Below, in pieces: positions 31,377-38,897 of a stretch of DNA of 64,000 bases. The stretch is from Umezawaea endophytica. Lineage in GTDB: Bacteria; Actinomycetota; Actinomycetes; Mycobacteriales; Pseudonocardiaceae. Below the pieces are notes generated by a model, which saw only the letters and a list, made by a program, of their open reading frames with translations, did not search any database and was not told the DNA's origin. Numbering within the stretch: the stretch's first letter is position 1; every line of letters starts with the position of its first letter. Made by a program: the position numbers and the translations under genes. The stretch spans positions 466,130 to 530,129 of the forward strand of contig NZ_JANYMP010000003.1 in NCBI RefSeq assembly GCF_025061645.1, given 5' to 3'.

Positions 31377-32273
31377 TCACTTGATGCCGGTGAAGTTGAG
31401 CGACTCGACCAGACGACGGCCGAGGAAGACCAGCAGCACGAGCACGGGCAGCACGGTCAGGGTGGAGCCGGCCATCAGCCCGGTCCAGTCGGGCTGGACG
31501 TTGGGGGCCTGCTGCTGGAAGATGCCGAGCGCGACGGTCAGCACCCTGGTCTCCTCCTCGCGGCCGGTCAGCAGCGGCCACAGGAAGTCCTTCCAGGACC
31601 ACACCGCGGTGGTCAGCCCGATGGTGAGCAGGGGGCCGCGGCTCATCGGCAGCACGACGCGCCAGAACATCCCCCAGCCGCCCACACCGTCCAAGGTGGC
31701 CGCTTCCTCGATCTCGCGGGGGATCGACAGGAAGAACTGGCGCAGGAAGAACACCGCGAACGGGGTCATGAGCACGCTCGGCGCGACCATGCCCGCGAAG
31801 CTGTTCAGCCAGCCGAGGCTCTTCACCAGCACGAAGTTGGGCAGCAGGGTGAAGATCGGCGGCACCATGAGCGCGGCGATCAGCACGCCGAACACCAGGT
31901 CCCGGCCGGGGAAGCGGAGCCGGGCGAACGCGTAGCCCGCCATCGCGCAGCACTGGGTCTGGATGACGGTGATCAGTCCGCAGTAGACGAACGAGTTGAG
32001 CAGGTAGCGCAGGAAGTCGACCTTGGCACCGGAACCGCCCGCCGCCCTGGCCTCCTGCCTGCTGGTCAGCCCGAGCACCCGCAGGAAGTTGATCATCGTA
32101 GGGTGCTCCGGCAGCAGCCCCGTGGCGTCGGAGTACAGGTCGGCCGCGGGCGTGAGCGCGGTGCGGACCATCCAGTAGAACGGGAAGACCGTCGCCACCA
32201 CCGCGACGACCAGCACCGCCCAGGCGGCGATCCGGCCCAGCGGGACGCGGGCGCGCGTCGTGGGCGCCTTCAT
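31377..32273 (-). CDS. Carbohydrate ABC transporter permease (MalG/LacG type)
   Basis: A 298-aa inner-membrane permease with six predicted helices. The EAA loop that contacts the ATPase reads EIEEAATLDGVGGWGMFWRVVLP, and the MalG-type C-terminus (RRLVESLNFTGIK) is present. Its ATG overlaps the stop of the partner permease (ATGA). No ATPase gene lies in the operon; actinomycetes usually supply a shared MsiK-type ATPase from elsewhere. Confidence 0.93.
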   Translation of the reverse strand: MKAPTTRARVPLGRIAAWAVLVVAVVATVFPFYWMVRTALTPAADLYSDATGLLPEHPTMINFLRVLGLTSRQEARAAGGSGAKVDFLRYLLNSFVYCGLITVIQTQCCAMAGYAFARLRFPGRDLVFGVLIAALMVPPIFTLLPNFVLVKSLGWLNSFAGMVAPSVLMTPFAVFFLRQFFLSIPREIEEAATLDGVGGWGMFWRVVLPMSRGPLLTIGLTTAVWSWKDFLWPLLTGREEETRVLTVALGIFQQQAPNVQPDWTGLMAGSTLTVLPVLVLLVFLGRRLVESLNFTGIK

Positions 32274-33169
32274 GCCAGGTCCGATCGGGAAGCGCGCAGC
32301 AGCCGCATCTGCACGGCGGTCAGCACCCCGAGCAGCACGGCGAGGACCACCGCGATGGCCGAGGCGTAGCCCATGCGGAAGTTCGCGAAGGCCTGCTCGT
32401 AGATGTAGAAGTAGATGACCCTGGTGGCACCGACGGGCCCTCCCTTGGTGGTCACCGCGATGGTGTCGAAGATCTGGAACGAGCCGATCAGCGAGACCAC
32501 CAGCACCAGCGCGAGGACCGGGCGCAGCAGCGGGAGCGTGATGCGGGTGAACATCCGCCACTCGCCCGCGCCGTCCAGCGAGGCGCTTTCGTACAGGTAC
32601 CGGGGAACCTGCAGCATGCCCGCGTAGAGCAGCAGAGCCGTGTAACCGGTGTAGGCCCAGGTGTTGATGCCCGCGATGGTCGGCATCGCCCACGCCGGTG
32701 AGGTGAGGAAGCCGGTGGCGCCCAACCCCAGCGCGCCCAGGACGTGGTTGACGAAGCCGAGGTTGGCGTCCAGCATCCACATCCACAGCAGGCCGACGGT
32801 GACGTTGGGGACCAGCCAGGGCACCAGCAGCATCGCCCGCACCGCCACCGACTGGGTCAGGCGGTGCATCAGCACCGCCAGGCCGAGGGCCAGCACGGTC
32901 TGCACGGCGATGTTCAGCACGACGTAGTAGCCGGTGACCTTGAGCGCGTTCCAGAACTTGTCGTCCTCGACCAGCTCGCGGTAGTTCTCGACGCCGACGA
33001 GGTTCGGCGCGGCCAACATGCCGTAGTCGGTGAGCGAGTAGTAGATCCCCAGACCTGTCGGGTACACGTAGAACACCACGAAGCCCACCAGCACCGGGGC
33101 CAGGAACAGCCACGCCACTGCGCGGTCGTCGCGTCGCCGCGGCGCTGCGACGACCCTGTTGGCGCCCAT
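32270..33169 (-). CDS. Carbohydrate ABC transporter permease (MalF/LacF type)
   Basis: A 299-aa six-helix permease, first gene of the sugar-uptake operon. Family landmarks include AWLFLAPVLVGFVVFYVYPTG, VVLNIAVQTVLALGLA, and the EAA loop LYESASLDGAGEWRMFTRITLPLL. It pairs with the downstream permease through a 4-base overlap. ATG at 33169 sits seven bases after GGAGG; an upstream GTG would be too close to that site. It is divergent from the DUF4832 protein gene. Confidence 0.93.
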   Translation of the reverse strand: MGANRVVAAPRRRDDRAVAWLFLAPVLVGFVVFYVYPTGLGIYYSLTDYGMLAAPNLVGVENYRELVEDDKFWNALKVTGYYVVLNIAVQTVLALGLAVLMHRLTQSVAVRAMLLVPWLVPNVTVGLLWMWMLDANLGFVNHVLGALGLGATGFLTSPAWAMPTIAGINTWAYTGYTALLLYAGMLQVPRYLYESASLDGAGEWRMFTRITLPLLRPVLALVLVVSLIGSFQIFDTIAVTTKGGPVGATRVIYFYIYEQAFANFRMGYASAIAVVLAVLLGVLTAVQMRLLRASRSDLA

Positions 33170-33224
33170 GACCACGCCTCCGTATCGGGACCTCCGCGCC
33201 ACACCTCTTGCCAGTGGGGCGCCG

Positions 33225-33282
33225 TTGCTACATATTGATGAGCAATAGCGAAACTTTGTCAATCCTGACGCATAACTATTTT
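33225..33282. promoter_or_regulatory. Divergent promoter region of the ABC operon and the DUF4832 gene
   Basis: The 152-base gap contains the most AT-rich patch of this locus. It has an inverted repeat TTGCT (33225-33229) / AGCAA (33241-33245) with an 11-base spacer. A possible sigma-70-like pair for the plus-strand gene, TTGTCA (33256) and TATTTT (33277), has only 15 bases of spacing, so it is weak. A sugar-responsive repressor such as the ROK protein at 27243 could act here. Confidence 0.4.
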
Positions 33283-33321
33283 CATCCAGCACCCCTCCTC
33301 ACCCCTGCCGGAGGTCGCGCC

Positions 33322-35283
33322 ATGTCCTCAGCCACGCCCGTTCGCCGGAAGTTGCTGGTCGCGCTGTGCGCCGCGGCCGTCGCCCTCCTGCCCTCGGCAC
33401 CGCCAGGGCTCGCAGGCACGGCGGGCGTGTCCGCGCAGGGTGTCCCGGACCGCCCGGCGCCCGGCCCGACGCCGGATCCCAGCCTGCCCGCCCACGCACT
33501 GGCCACCGCCGCCGCGCCGCTGGACAACCCGCTCAAGGGGTTCGCCCGCTTCTACCAGCCGGGCACCGACCCGAACGCCGGCTACCCGCTCTCGTTGACG
33601 TGGGGCTACTTCGGCCTGTCCGAGGTCATGACGAACGCGACCACCTGCGCGAGCTACGACTGGACCGTCGTGGAGCGCACGCTCGACGCCATCGCGGCGG
33701 CGGGCAACCACGCGGCGATCCGCTTCTACCTGGAGTACCCCGGCGGCGGCACCGGCAGCCACCCCGGCAACGGCATCCCGCCGTGCTTCACCGGGCACGT
33801 CGCCATGCGGCACAACGCCTACTGGGACGTCACCAGCCCCGACTACGACAACCCCTACCTGGTCAACGGGCTCAAGGACTTCATCACCGCCTTCGCCGCG
33901 CGCTACGACGGCGACCCGCGGCTCGGCTACATCCACCTGGGCCTCATCGGCCTGTGGGGCGAGTGGCACACCTGGCCCTACGACACCGACACCTCGGGCG
34001 ACACCTATCCCAACCTCATGCCCACCAACGCGAACGCGGCCGAGATCCTCAACGCCTACCACCGGGCGTTCACCAAGACCAGGCTCGAACTGCGCTACGC
34101 GGACCTGGCGGGCGGGGCCGCCGACGGCCTGTCGTCCATCGGCTACCACGACGACTCCTTCTGCTACCGCGAATCCGGCCAGGGCGTGACGCTGCCGATG
34201 TCACTGGGCGGCGCGCCCTGGGCCCAGTTGCAGAAGGCGCTGGAGCACGGCGTGGAGAACCGGTGGACCACCGCCTCGATGGGCGGCGAGGTCCGCCCCG
34301 AGATCCAGTCCACCGCGTTCGCCAACTGGCCGGGCGGTGCGGGCGCCGTCGACAACATGAAGGCGTGCATCGAACTCGAGCACACCACGTGGAAGATCAA
34401 CGAACGCAGCCTGGACTACTCCCCCACCGACCCCAACGTGGCCGCCGCCGTCCGGTTGATGGGCTACGACCTCACCGTCCGCAACGCCTACTTCCACGAC
34501 ACCGCGCAGGGCACCACCAAGGTTGGCGTGCAGATCGCCAACACCGGCGTCGCCCCGTTCTACTACCCCTGGACCGTCAGCCTCGGCCTGAAGGACAGGG
34601 CGGGCACCGTGGTCAGGACGTGGGACACCTCCTGGGACCTGCGGCAGGTCCAGCCCACCCGCATCCGCGCGTTCCCCGACTGGCAGGTCGGCGCCGACCC
34701 CACCTACCGGGACTTCGGCCACCCCAGGTACTTCGACGCCCCCATCACCCTGTCCGGGCTGAACACCGGTGACTACCGGCTCGTGCTCAAGGTCAAGAAC
34801 CCGCTGGAGACCGTCAACGCCAACGCCAAGAAGCTGCGCTTCGCCAACGCGGGCCAGCACGCCGACGGGTGGCTCGACCTCGGCGGGATGACCGTCGGCG
34901 CGGGACAAGCGGGCTACGAGGCCGAGGACCCCGGCAACACCAGGGCGGGAGGTGCCGTCACCAGCGCGTGCGGCGGGTGCTCCGGCGGGGCCAAGGTCGG
35001 CTACCTCGGCAACGGCGGCACGCTGACGTTCAACAACGTCGACGGCGGCGGTGGCGGGACGCGCACCGTGACGCTGCACTACGCCAGCCAGGAATCCCGC
35101 ACCGGCACCGTCCAGGCCAACGGTCTGACCCCGCAGACCGTCCTGTTCCCGCCCACCGCGGACTGGGTCACGACGAGGACCACCACCGTCACGCTGCCCC
35201 TGCGCGCCGGGCGGGGGAACACCATCACCATCGCGAACCCCTCCGGCTGGGCACCGGACATCGACAAGATCACCGTGGGCTGA
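33322..35283 (+). CDS. Secreted DUF4832 domain protein with C-terminal carbohydrate-binding-like module
   Basis: A 653-aa exported protein. Signal peptide: VRRKLLVALCAAAVALLPSAPPGLAG. The central part (~residues 60-500) matches DUF4874/DUF4832-type proteins (NPLKGFARFYQPG, GLIGLWGEWHTWPY, RPEIQSTAFANWPG). Their barrel resembles glycoside hydrolases but the activity is not established. The last ~130 residues (GYEAEDPGNTRAGGA...TITIANPSGWAPDIDKITVG) look like a CBM6/35-type jelly roll. It probably acts on an extracellular polysaccharide whose fragments the adjacent ABC transporter imports. ATG at 33322 has GGAGG seven bases upstream; the longer open frame begins before the signal peptide. Confidence 0.82.
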   Translation: MSSATPVRRKLLVALCAAAVALLPSAPPGLAGTAGVSAQGVPDRPAPGPTPDPSLPAHALATAAAPLDNPLKGFARFYQPGTDPNAGYPLSLTWGYFGLSEVMTNATTCASYDWTVVERTLDAIAAAGNHAAIRFYLEYPGGGTGSHPGNGIPPCFTGHVAMRHNAYWDVTSPDYDNPYLVNGLKDFITAFAARYDGDPRLGYIHLGLIGLWGEWHTWPYDTDTSGDTYPNLMPTNANAAEILNAYHRAFTKTRLELRYADLAGGAADGLSSIGYHDDSFCYRESGQGVTLPMSLGGAPWAQLQKALEHGVENRWTTASMGGEVRPEIQSTAFANWPGGAGAVDNMKACIELEHTTWKINERSLDYSPTDPNVAAAVRLMGYDLTVRNAYFHDTAQGTTKVGVQIANTGVAPFYYPWTVSLGLKDRAGTVVRTWDTSWDLRQVQPTRIRAFPDWQVGADPTYRDFGHPRYFDAPITLSGLNTGDYRLVLKVKNPLETVNANAKKLRFANAGQHADGWLDLGGMTVGAGQAGYEAEDPGNTRAGGAVTSACGGCSGGAKVGYLGNGGTLTFNNVDGGGGGTRTVTLHYASQESRTGTVQANGLTPQTVLFPPTADWVTTRTTTVTLPLRAGRGNTITIANPSGWAPDIDKITVG

Positions 35284-35358
35284 CCACGGGCGGCCCGAGG
35301 TGCCCAGTGCCTCGGGCCGCCCTCCACACCACCACCGGCGCCGCGCGGAAGGCTTTCC

Positions 35359-36588
35359 ATGACCACCAACACCCGCCGCGACCTCCGTCTCGGCGTCCTC
35401 GGCTACGGGCTCCGCGGTTCGATCGCCCGCACCGCCCACCGCCCCGGCGCGGGCAGCCGGGTCACCGCGCTCGCCGACCACGACCCGGCCGCGCGGGCGG
35501 CGGCGGACGAGGCCTTCCCCGGCGCGCTGGTCGTCGCCGACCACCGGGCGGTGATCGACTCACCGGACGTGGACGCGATCGTGGTCCTCACCCCCGACCA
35601 CACCCACGCCGACCTCGCGGGCCAGGCCCTCGAGGCGGGCAAGCCCGTCTTCGTCGAGAAACCGCTGGACATCACGATCGAGCGCTGCGACGACCTGCTG
35701 CGCACCGCCTACGAGACGGGCAGCCGCCTCTACGTCGGGCACAACATGCGGCACATGCCGGTGGTCCGCCTGATGCGCGACATCATCACGCGCGGCGAGA
35801 TCGGCCAGGTCAAAACGGTGTGGATACGGCACTTCGTCGGTTTCGGCGGTGACTGGTACTTCAAGGACTGGCACGCCGAACGCCGCCACACCACCGGACT
35901 GCTGCTCCAGAAGGCCAGCCACGACCTCGACGTCCTGCACTGGCTCGCGAACGGCTACACCCGGCAGGTGCAGGCCATCGGCGACCTGGTGGTGTACGGC
36001 GACAACCCGCACCGGCGCGCTCCCGGCGAACCCAAGCACGCCGACTGGCACACCGAGGACGGCAACTGGCCACCGCACACCCAACGCGGGCTGAACCCGG
36101 TCATCGACGTCGAGGACGTCTCACTGGTGAACCTGCGCCTGGACAACGGAGTCCTGGCCGCCTACCAGCAGTGCCACTTCACACCGGACTACTGGCGCAA
36201 CTACACCGTCATCGGCGACGCTGGCCGCCTGGAGAACTTCGGCGACGGGCCGGGCGCGGTGGTGAAGGTCTGGAACTCCCGCCGCTCCACCTACCGCGAC
36301 CAGGCCGACGCCGAGTACTCCGTACCGGACGACGAGGACGACGGCGAACACGCGGGCGCGGACCCGCTCCTCGTCGACGAGTTCCTGAGGTTCGTGCGGG
36401 ACGGCGGCACCACCGACACCTCACCGGTCGCCGCCCGCATGGCCGTCGCGGCAGGCGTCCGCGCCACCGAATCCCTTCGCGCGGGCGGTGCCCCCCGCGA
36501 GGTACCGGACCTGGACCCGGAGTTGGTCTCGTACTTCGACAACGGGCAAGACCCGTCGACGCGGCCTCGCCGTGAGCACGTCGAGTGA
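35359..36588 (+). CDS. Gfo/Idh/MocA family oxidoreductase
   Basis: A 409-aa NAD(P)-dependent sugar dehydrogenase-like protein. The Rossmann motif GVLGYGLRG starts at residue 12, the family EKP motif is VFVEKPLDIT near residue 99, and a C-terminal alpha/beta domain follows with KASHDLDVLHW (His-Asp typical of the catalytic region). Members oxidise or epimerise sugars, inositols or amino sugars. It lies 75 bases after the DUF4832 gene and probably processes sugars taken up through the divergent ABC system. The exact substrate is unknown. Confidence 0.9.
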   Translation: MTTNTRRDLRLGVLGYGLRGSIARTAHRPGAGSRVTALADHDPAARAAADEAFPGALVVADHRAVIDSPDVDAIVVLTPDHTHADLAGQALEAGKPVFVEKPLDITIERCDDLLRTAYETGSRLYVGHNMRHMPVVRLMRDIITRGEIGQVKTVWIRHFVGFGGDWYFKDWHAERRHTTGLLLQKASHDLDVLHWLANGYTRQVQAIGDLVVYGDNPHRRAPGEPKHADWHTEDGNWPPHTQRGLNPVIDVEDVSLVNLRLDNGVLAAYQQCHFTPDYWRNYTVIGDAGRLENFGDGPGAVVKVWNSRRSTYRDQADAEYSVPDDEDDGEHAGADPLLVDEFLRFVRDGGTTDTSPVAARMAVAAGVRATESLRAGGAPREVPDLDPELVSYFDNGQDPSTRPRREHVE

Positions 36589-36644
36589 CCCGCCGTTTCG
36601 TGGCGTACCACCGATCCTCCGCCCAGAATCGTCGGTCCGCACCA

Positions 36645-36664
36645 AGCGGCGTCGCGACGCCGCT
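36645..36664. repeat. Perfect 20-bp palindrome upstream of the amidohydrolase gene
   Basis: AGCGGCGTCG (36645-36654) is followed at once by its exact complement CGACGCCGCT (36655-36664). It lies 57 bases after the dehydrogenase stop and 70 before the amidohydrolase start. A loopless palindrome of this size is a better operator than a terminator. Confidence 0.6.
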
Positions 36665-36733
36665 CGTATCGTGGCCTGGCACCCGTCCGCGCGCGGGCGG
36701 CCGTTCGACCGTGGCGAGGACAAGGGGCACAGC

Positions 36734-37957
36734 ATGTGGTTGGCAGGCGCCACCGTCGTCGACGGGACCGGCCGTGATCCGGTCGCGAACCAGGCCGTGT
36801 TCGTCGAGGACGGGCGGATCGCCCGGATCGGCGGGACACCGCCCGCGGGTGCCGAGGTCGTCGACTGCGCGGGGATGACCCTCGTCCCCGGTCTGATCGA
36901 CGCGCACGTGCACCTGGGGCTCTCCAGCGACATCGACGCGAGCATGTCGCAGCGGCTCTCGGTGGCGGAGTTGGCCGCCGACATGTTCGCCAACTGCCGA
37001 CGAACGCTGGAGGCGGGTTTCACGACCGTGCGCGACGTGGGCGGCATCGACGCGGGGCTCGTCGACGTCGTCGCGAAGGGCAAGGTGCCCGGTCCGCGCA
37101 TCCTGGCCAGCGGGCCGATCCTGTGCCAGACCGGTGGGCACGGCTACCTCGCCGCGGAGTGGGAGCCGACGCACGACTGGCCGCGGCACGACATCCCCGG
37201 ACTGCGCTGCCTGTCACTGCTGAGCGACGGCCCCGACGAGATGCGCAAGAACGCCAGGGAGGCGTTCCGCCGCGGGGCCCGCTTCCTCAAGCTCTGCGTG
37301 ACCGGCGGCGTCGTGTCCCACCACGACGAACTCACGGACACCCAGTTCACCGTCGAGGAGATCGCGGTCGCGGTGCAGGAGGCTCGCGCCCGAGGCACCT
37401 ACGTCACGGTGCACGCCCACAACAACGAGGCGATCCGGAACGCCGTCAAGGCCGGTGTCCGCTGCGTCGAGCACGGCTCCATGATCGACGACGAGACCGC
37501 CGCCCTGATGGCCGAGCACGACGTCGCGCACGTCCCCACCCTCGCCGTCGTCCGCGCGCTGGTCGAGGACGCCACGAGGTCCGGTCTCCCCGCGACCATC
37601 GCCGATCGGGCCGTGAGCGTCGAGCAGGGGCAGATCGACGCCATCCACGCGTCCCGCCGCGCCGGGGTGCGCCTCGGGCTTGGCTCGGACCTGATCGGCC
37701 CCCACCAGGACCGGCGCGGCGACGAACTGGTGCGGCGCGCCGAGATCGAGTCGCCGATGGCCGCGCTGGTCTCCGCGACGCGGACCAACGCCGACCTCCT
37801 CGGCATCGCCGACGAGGTCGGCACCGTCGAACTCGGCAAACGTGCTGACCTGGTGGTGTTCCACGGCGATCCGCTCGACGACCCGGCGATCTTCGCCGAC
37901 CCCGACCGGATCGGTCTCGTGGTGCGGGACGGACGGGTGGTCGAGCGGCGGGGGTGA
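36734..37957 (+). CDS. Metal-dependent amidohydrolase family protein
   Basis: A 407-aa member of the amidohydrolase superfamily (imidazolonepropionase/Xaa-Pro dipeptidase-like group). Metal ligands: HVH in LIDAHVHLGLS near residue 55, a lysine in RGARFLKLCVTGG that may be carbamylated, HAH in YVTVHAHNNEAI, His in CVEHGSMID, and Asp in GLGSDLIGP. The N- and C-terminal strands form the small beta-sandwich. The reaction is hydrolysis of an amide or cyclic amide; the substrate is not predictable. ATG at 36734 follows AAGGGG. It is convergent with the LuxR-type gene that ends at 37984. Confidence 0.88.
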   Translation: MWLAGATVVDGTGRDPVANQAVFVEDGRIARIGGTPPAGAEVVDCAGMTLVPGLIDAHVHLGLSSDIDASMSQRLSVAELAADMFANCRRTLEAGFTTVRDVGGIDAGLVDVVAKGKVPGPRILASGPILCQTGGHGYLAAEWEPTHDWPRHDIPGLRCLSLLSDGPDEMRKNAREAFRRGARFLKLCVTGGVVSHHDELTDTQFTVEEIAVAVQEARARGTYVTVHAHNNEAIRNAVKAGVRCVEHGSMIDDETAALMAEHDVAHVPTLAVVRALVEDATRSGLPATIADRAVSVEQGQIDAIHASRRAGVRLGLGSDLIGPHQDRRGDELVRRAEIESPMAALVSATRTNADLLGIADEVGTVELGKRADLVVFHGDPLDDPAIFADPDRIGLVVRDGRVVERRG

Positions 37958-37983
37958 GACGGCACCGCGCGTCGTCGGAACGG

Positions 37984-38610
37984 TCAGATGAGCCCTTCGC
38001 GCATGGCGTAGGCCACCGCGTGGGAGCGGTTGCGCAGGCAGAACCTGGTCGTCACCGCGTGGACGATGTTCTTCACGGTCCTCGACGAGTACGCCAGCTT
38101 CGTCGCGATCTCATCGGTGTCCAGGCCTTCCGCGATCAGCCGCAGGACCTGCGATTCGCGCGAGGTCAGCCCGGTGAACGTCGGCCGGTAGGGCGCGCCC
38201 GCGCCGACCTCGATGGTGGACACCTGCTGGAACAGCCGGTTGAGCATCGCGGCGGGGAGCGCGGCCTCGCCCTGGGTGGCGCGCACGACCATCCGCGCGA
38301 GCTTCACCGGGGTGGTCTCCCGCCTCTCCAGCACCCCGCAGACACCCAGCTTCACGGCGGAGCGCAGCTCGGCGTCGTCGAGCGACGAGGTGAGCAGGAT
38401 GAAGTGCGTGCAGCCGGTCTTGCCCAGTTCGCGGGCGTGGTCGAGGACCTCGTCGGTGACCGAGTCGGCGGCCAGGACCACGACGGTGCCCCGGCCGACC
38501 GCCGAGCGCGGGACCACCTCGAGTTCGGGGGCCTGGCCGAGTTGGGCGATCACCCCGAACCGCGTCACCGAGTCGGTGGCCTCGACGTGCACTCTTACTC
38601 TCTCACCCAC
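37984..38610 (-). CDS. LuxR-type response regulator with atypical receiver
   Basis: A 208-aa regulator. The C-terminal LuxR/NarL HTH is clear (LTSRESQVLRLIAEGLDTDEIATKLAYSSRTVKNIVHAV). The N-terminal half resembles a receiver domain, but the acidic pocket is weak and the strand-3 region VVVLAADSVTD lacks the usual phospho-Asp context, so phosphorylation is doubtful. GTG at 38610 was chosen because it is preceded by TTGGGGG and begins the receiver at once; an ATG at 38664 would add 18 residues. No sensor kinase is adjacent. It is divergent from the LAL regulator and next to the CIS locus. Confidence 0.82.
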   Translation of the reverse strand: MGERVRVHVEATDSVTRFGVIAQLGQAPELEVVPRSAVGRGTVVVLAADSVTDEVLDHARELGKTGCTHFILLTSSLDDAELRSAVKLGVCGVLERRETTPVKLARMVVRATQGEAALPAAMLNRLFQQVSTIEVGAGAPYRPTFTGLTSRESQVLRLIAEGLDTDEIATKLAYSSRTVKNIVHAVTTRFCLRNRSHAVAYAMREGLI

Positions 38611-38897
38611 GGCCGTACCCCCAAGTGGCTCAACGTGTTCAGCGGCTCCACAAGGGTCCGACATCCCGGGCTGTTCGTCTGCTGGGGAAAACCCCAAGGT
38701 TGTCCCTATGGTTTCGCCACCCCGAGAGGTCATGGCACCGGGTCGGGTGGGCCGATCGGCGCAATCGCGGCCACCCTCCGCGCGTGCGCGTGGGCAGGCG
38801 CGCCCGACCCGCCCGGAGTCGCTAGGATGATGAAGAGTGAGCGGCTCAACGGTTTTCCCCACGTCGGCGTGCTGATCGAGCGGGGTGCGGGCGTCCG

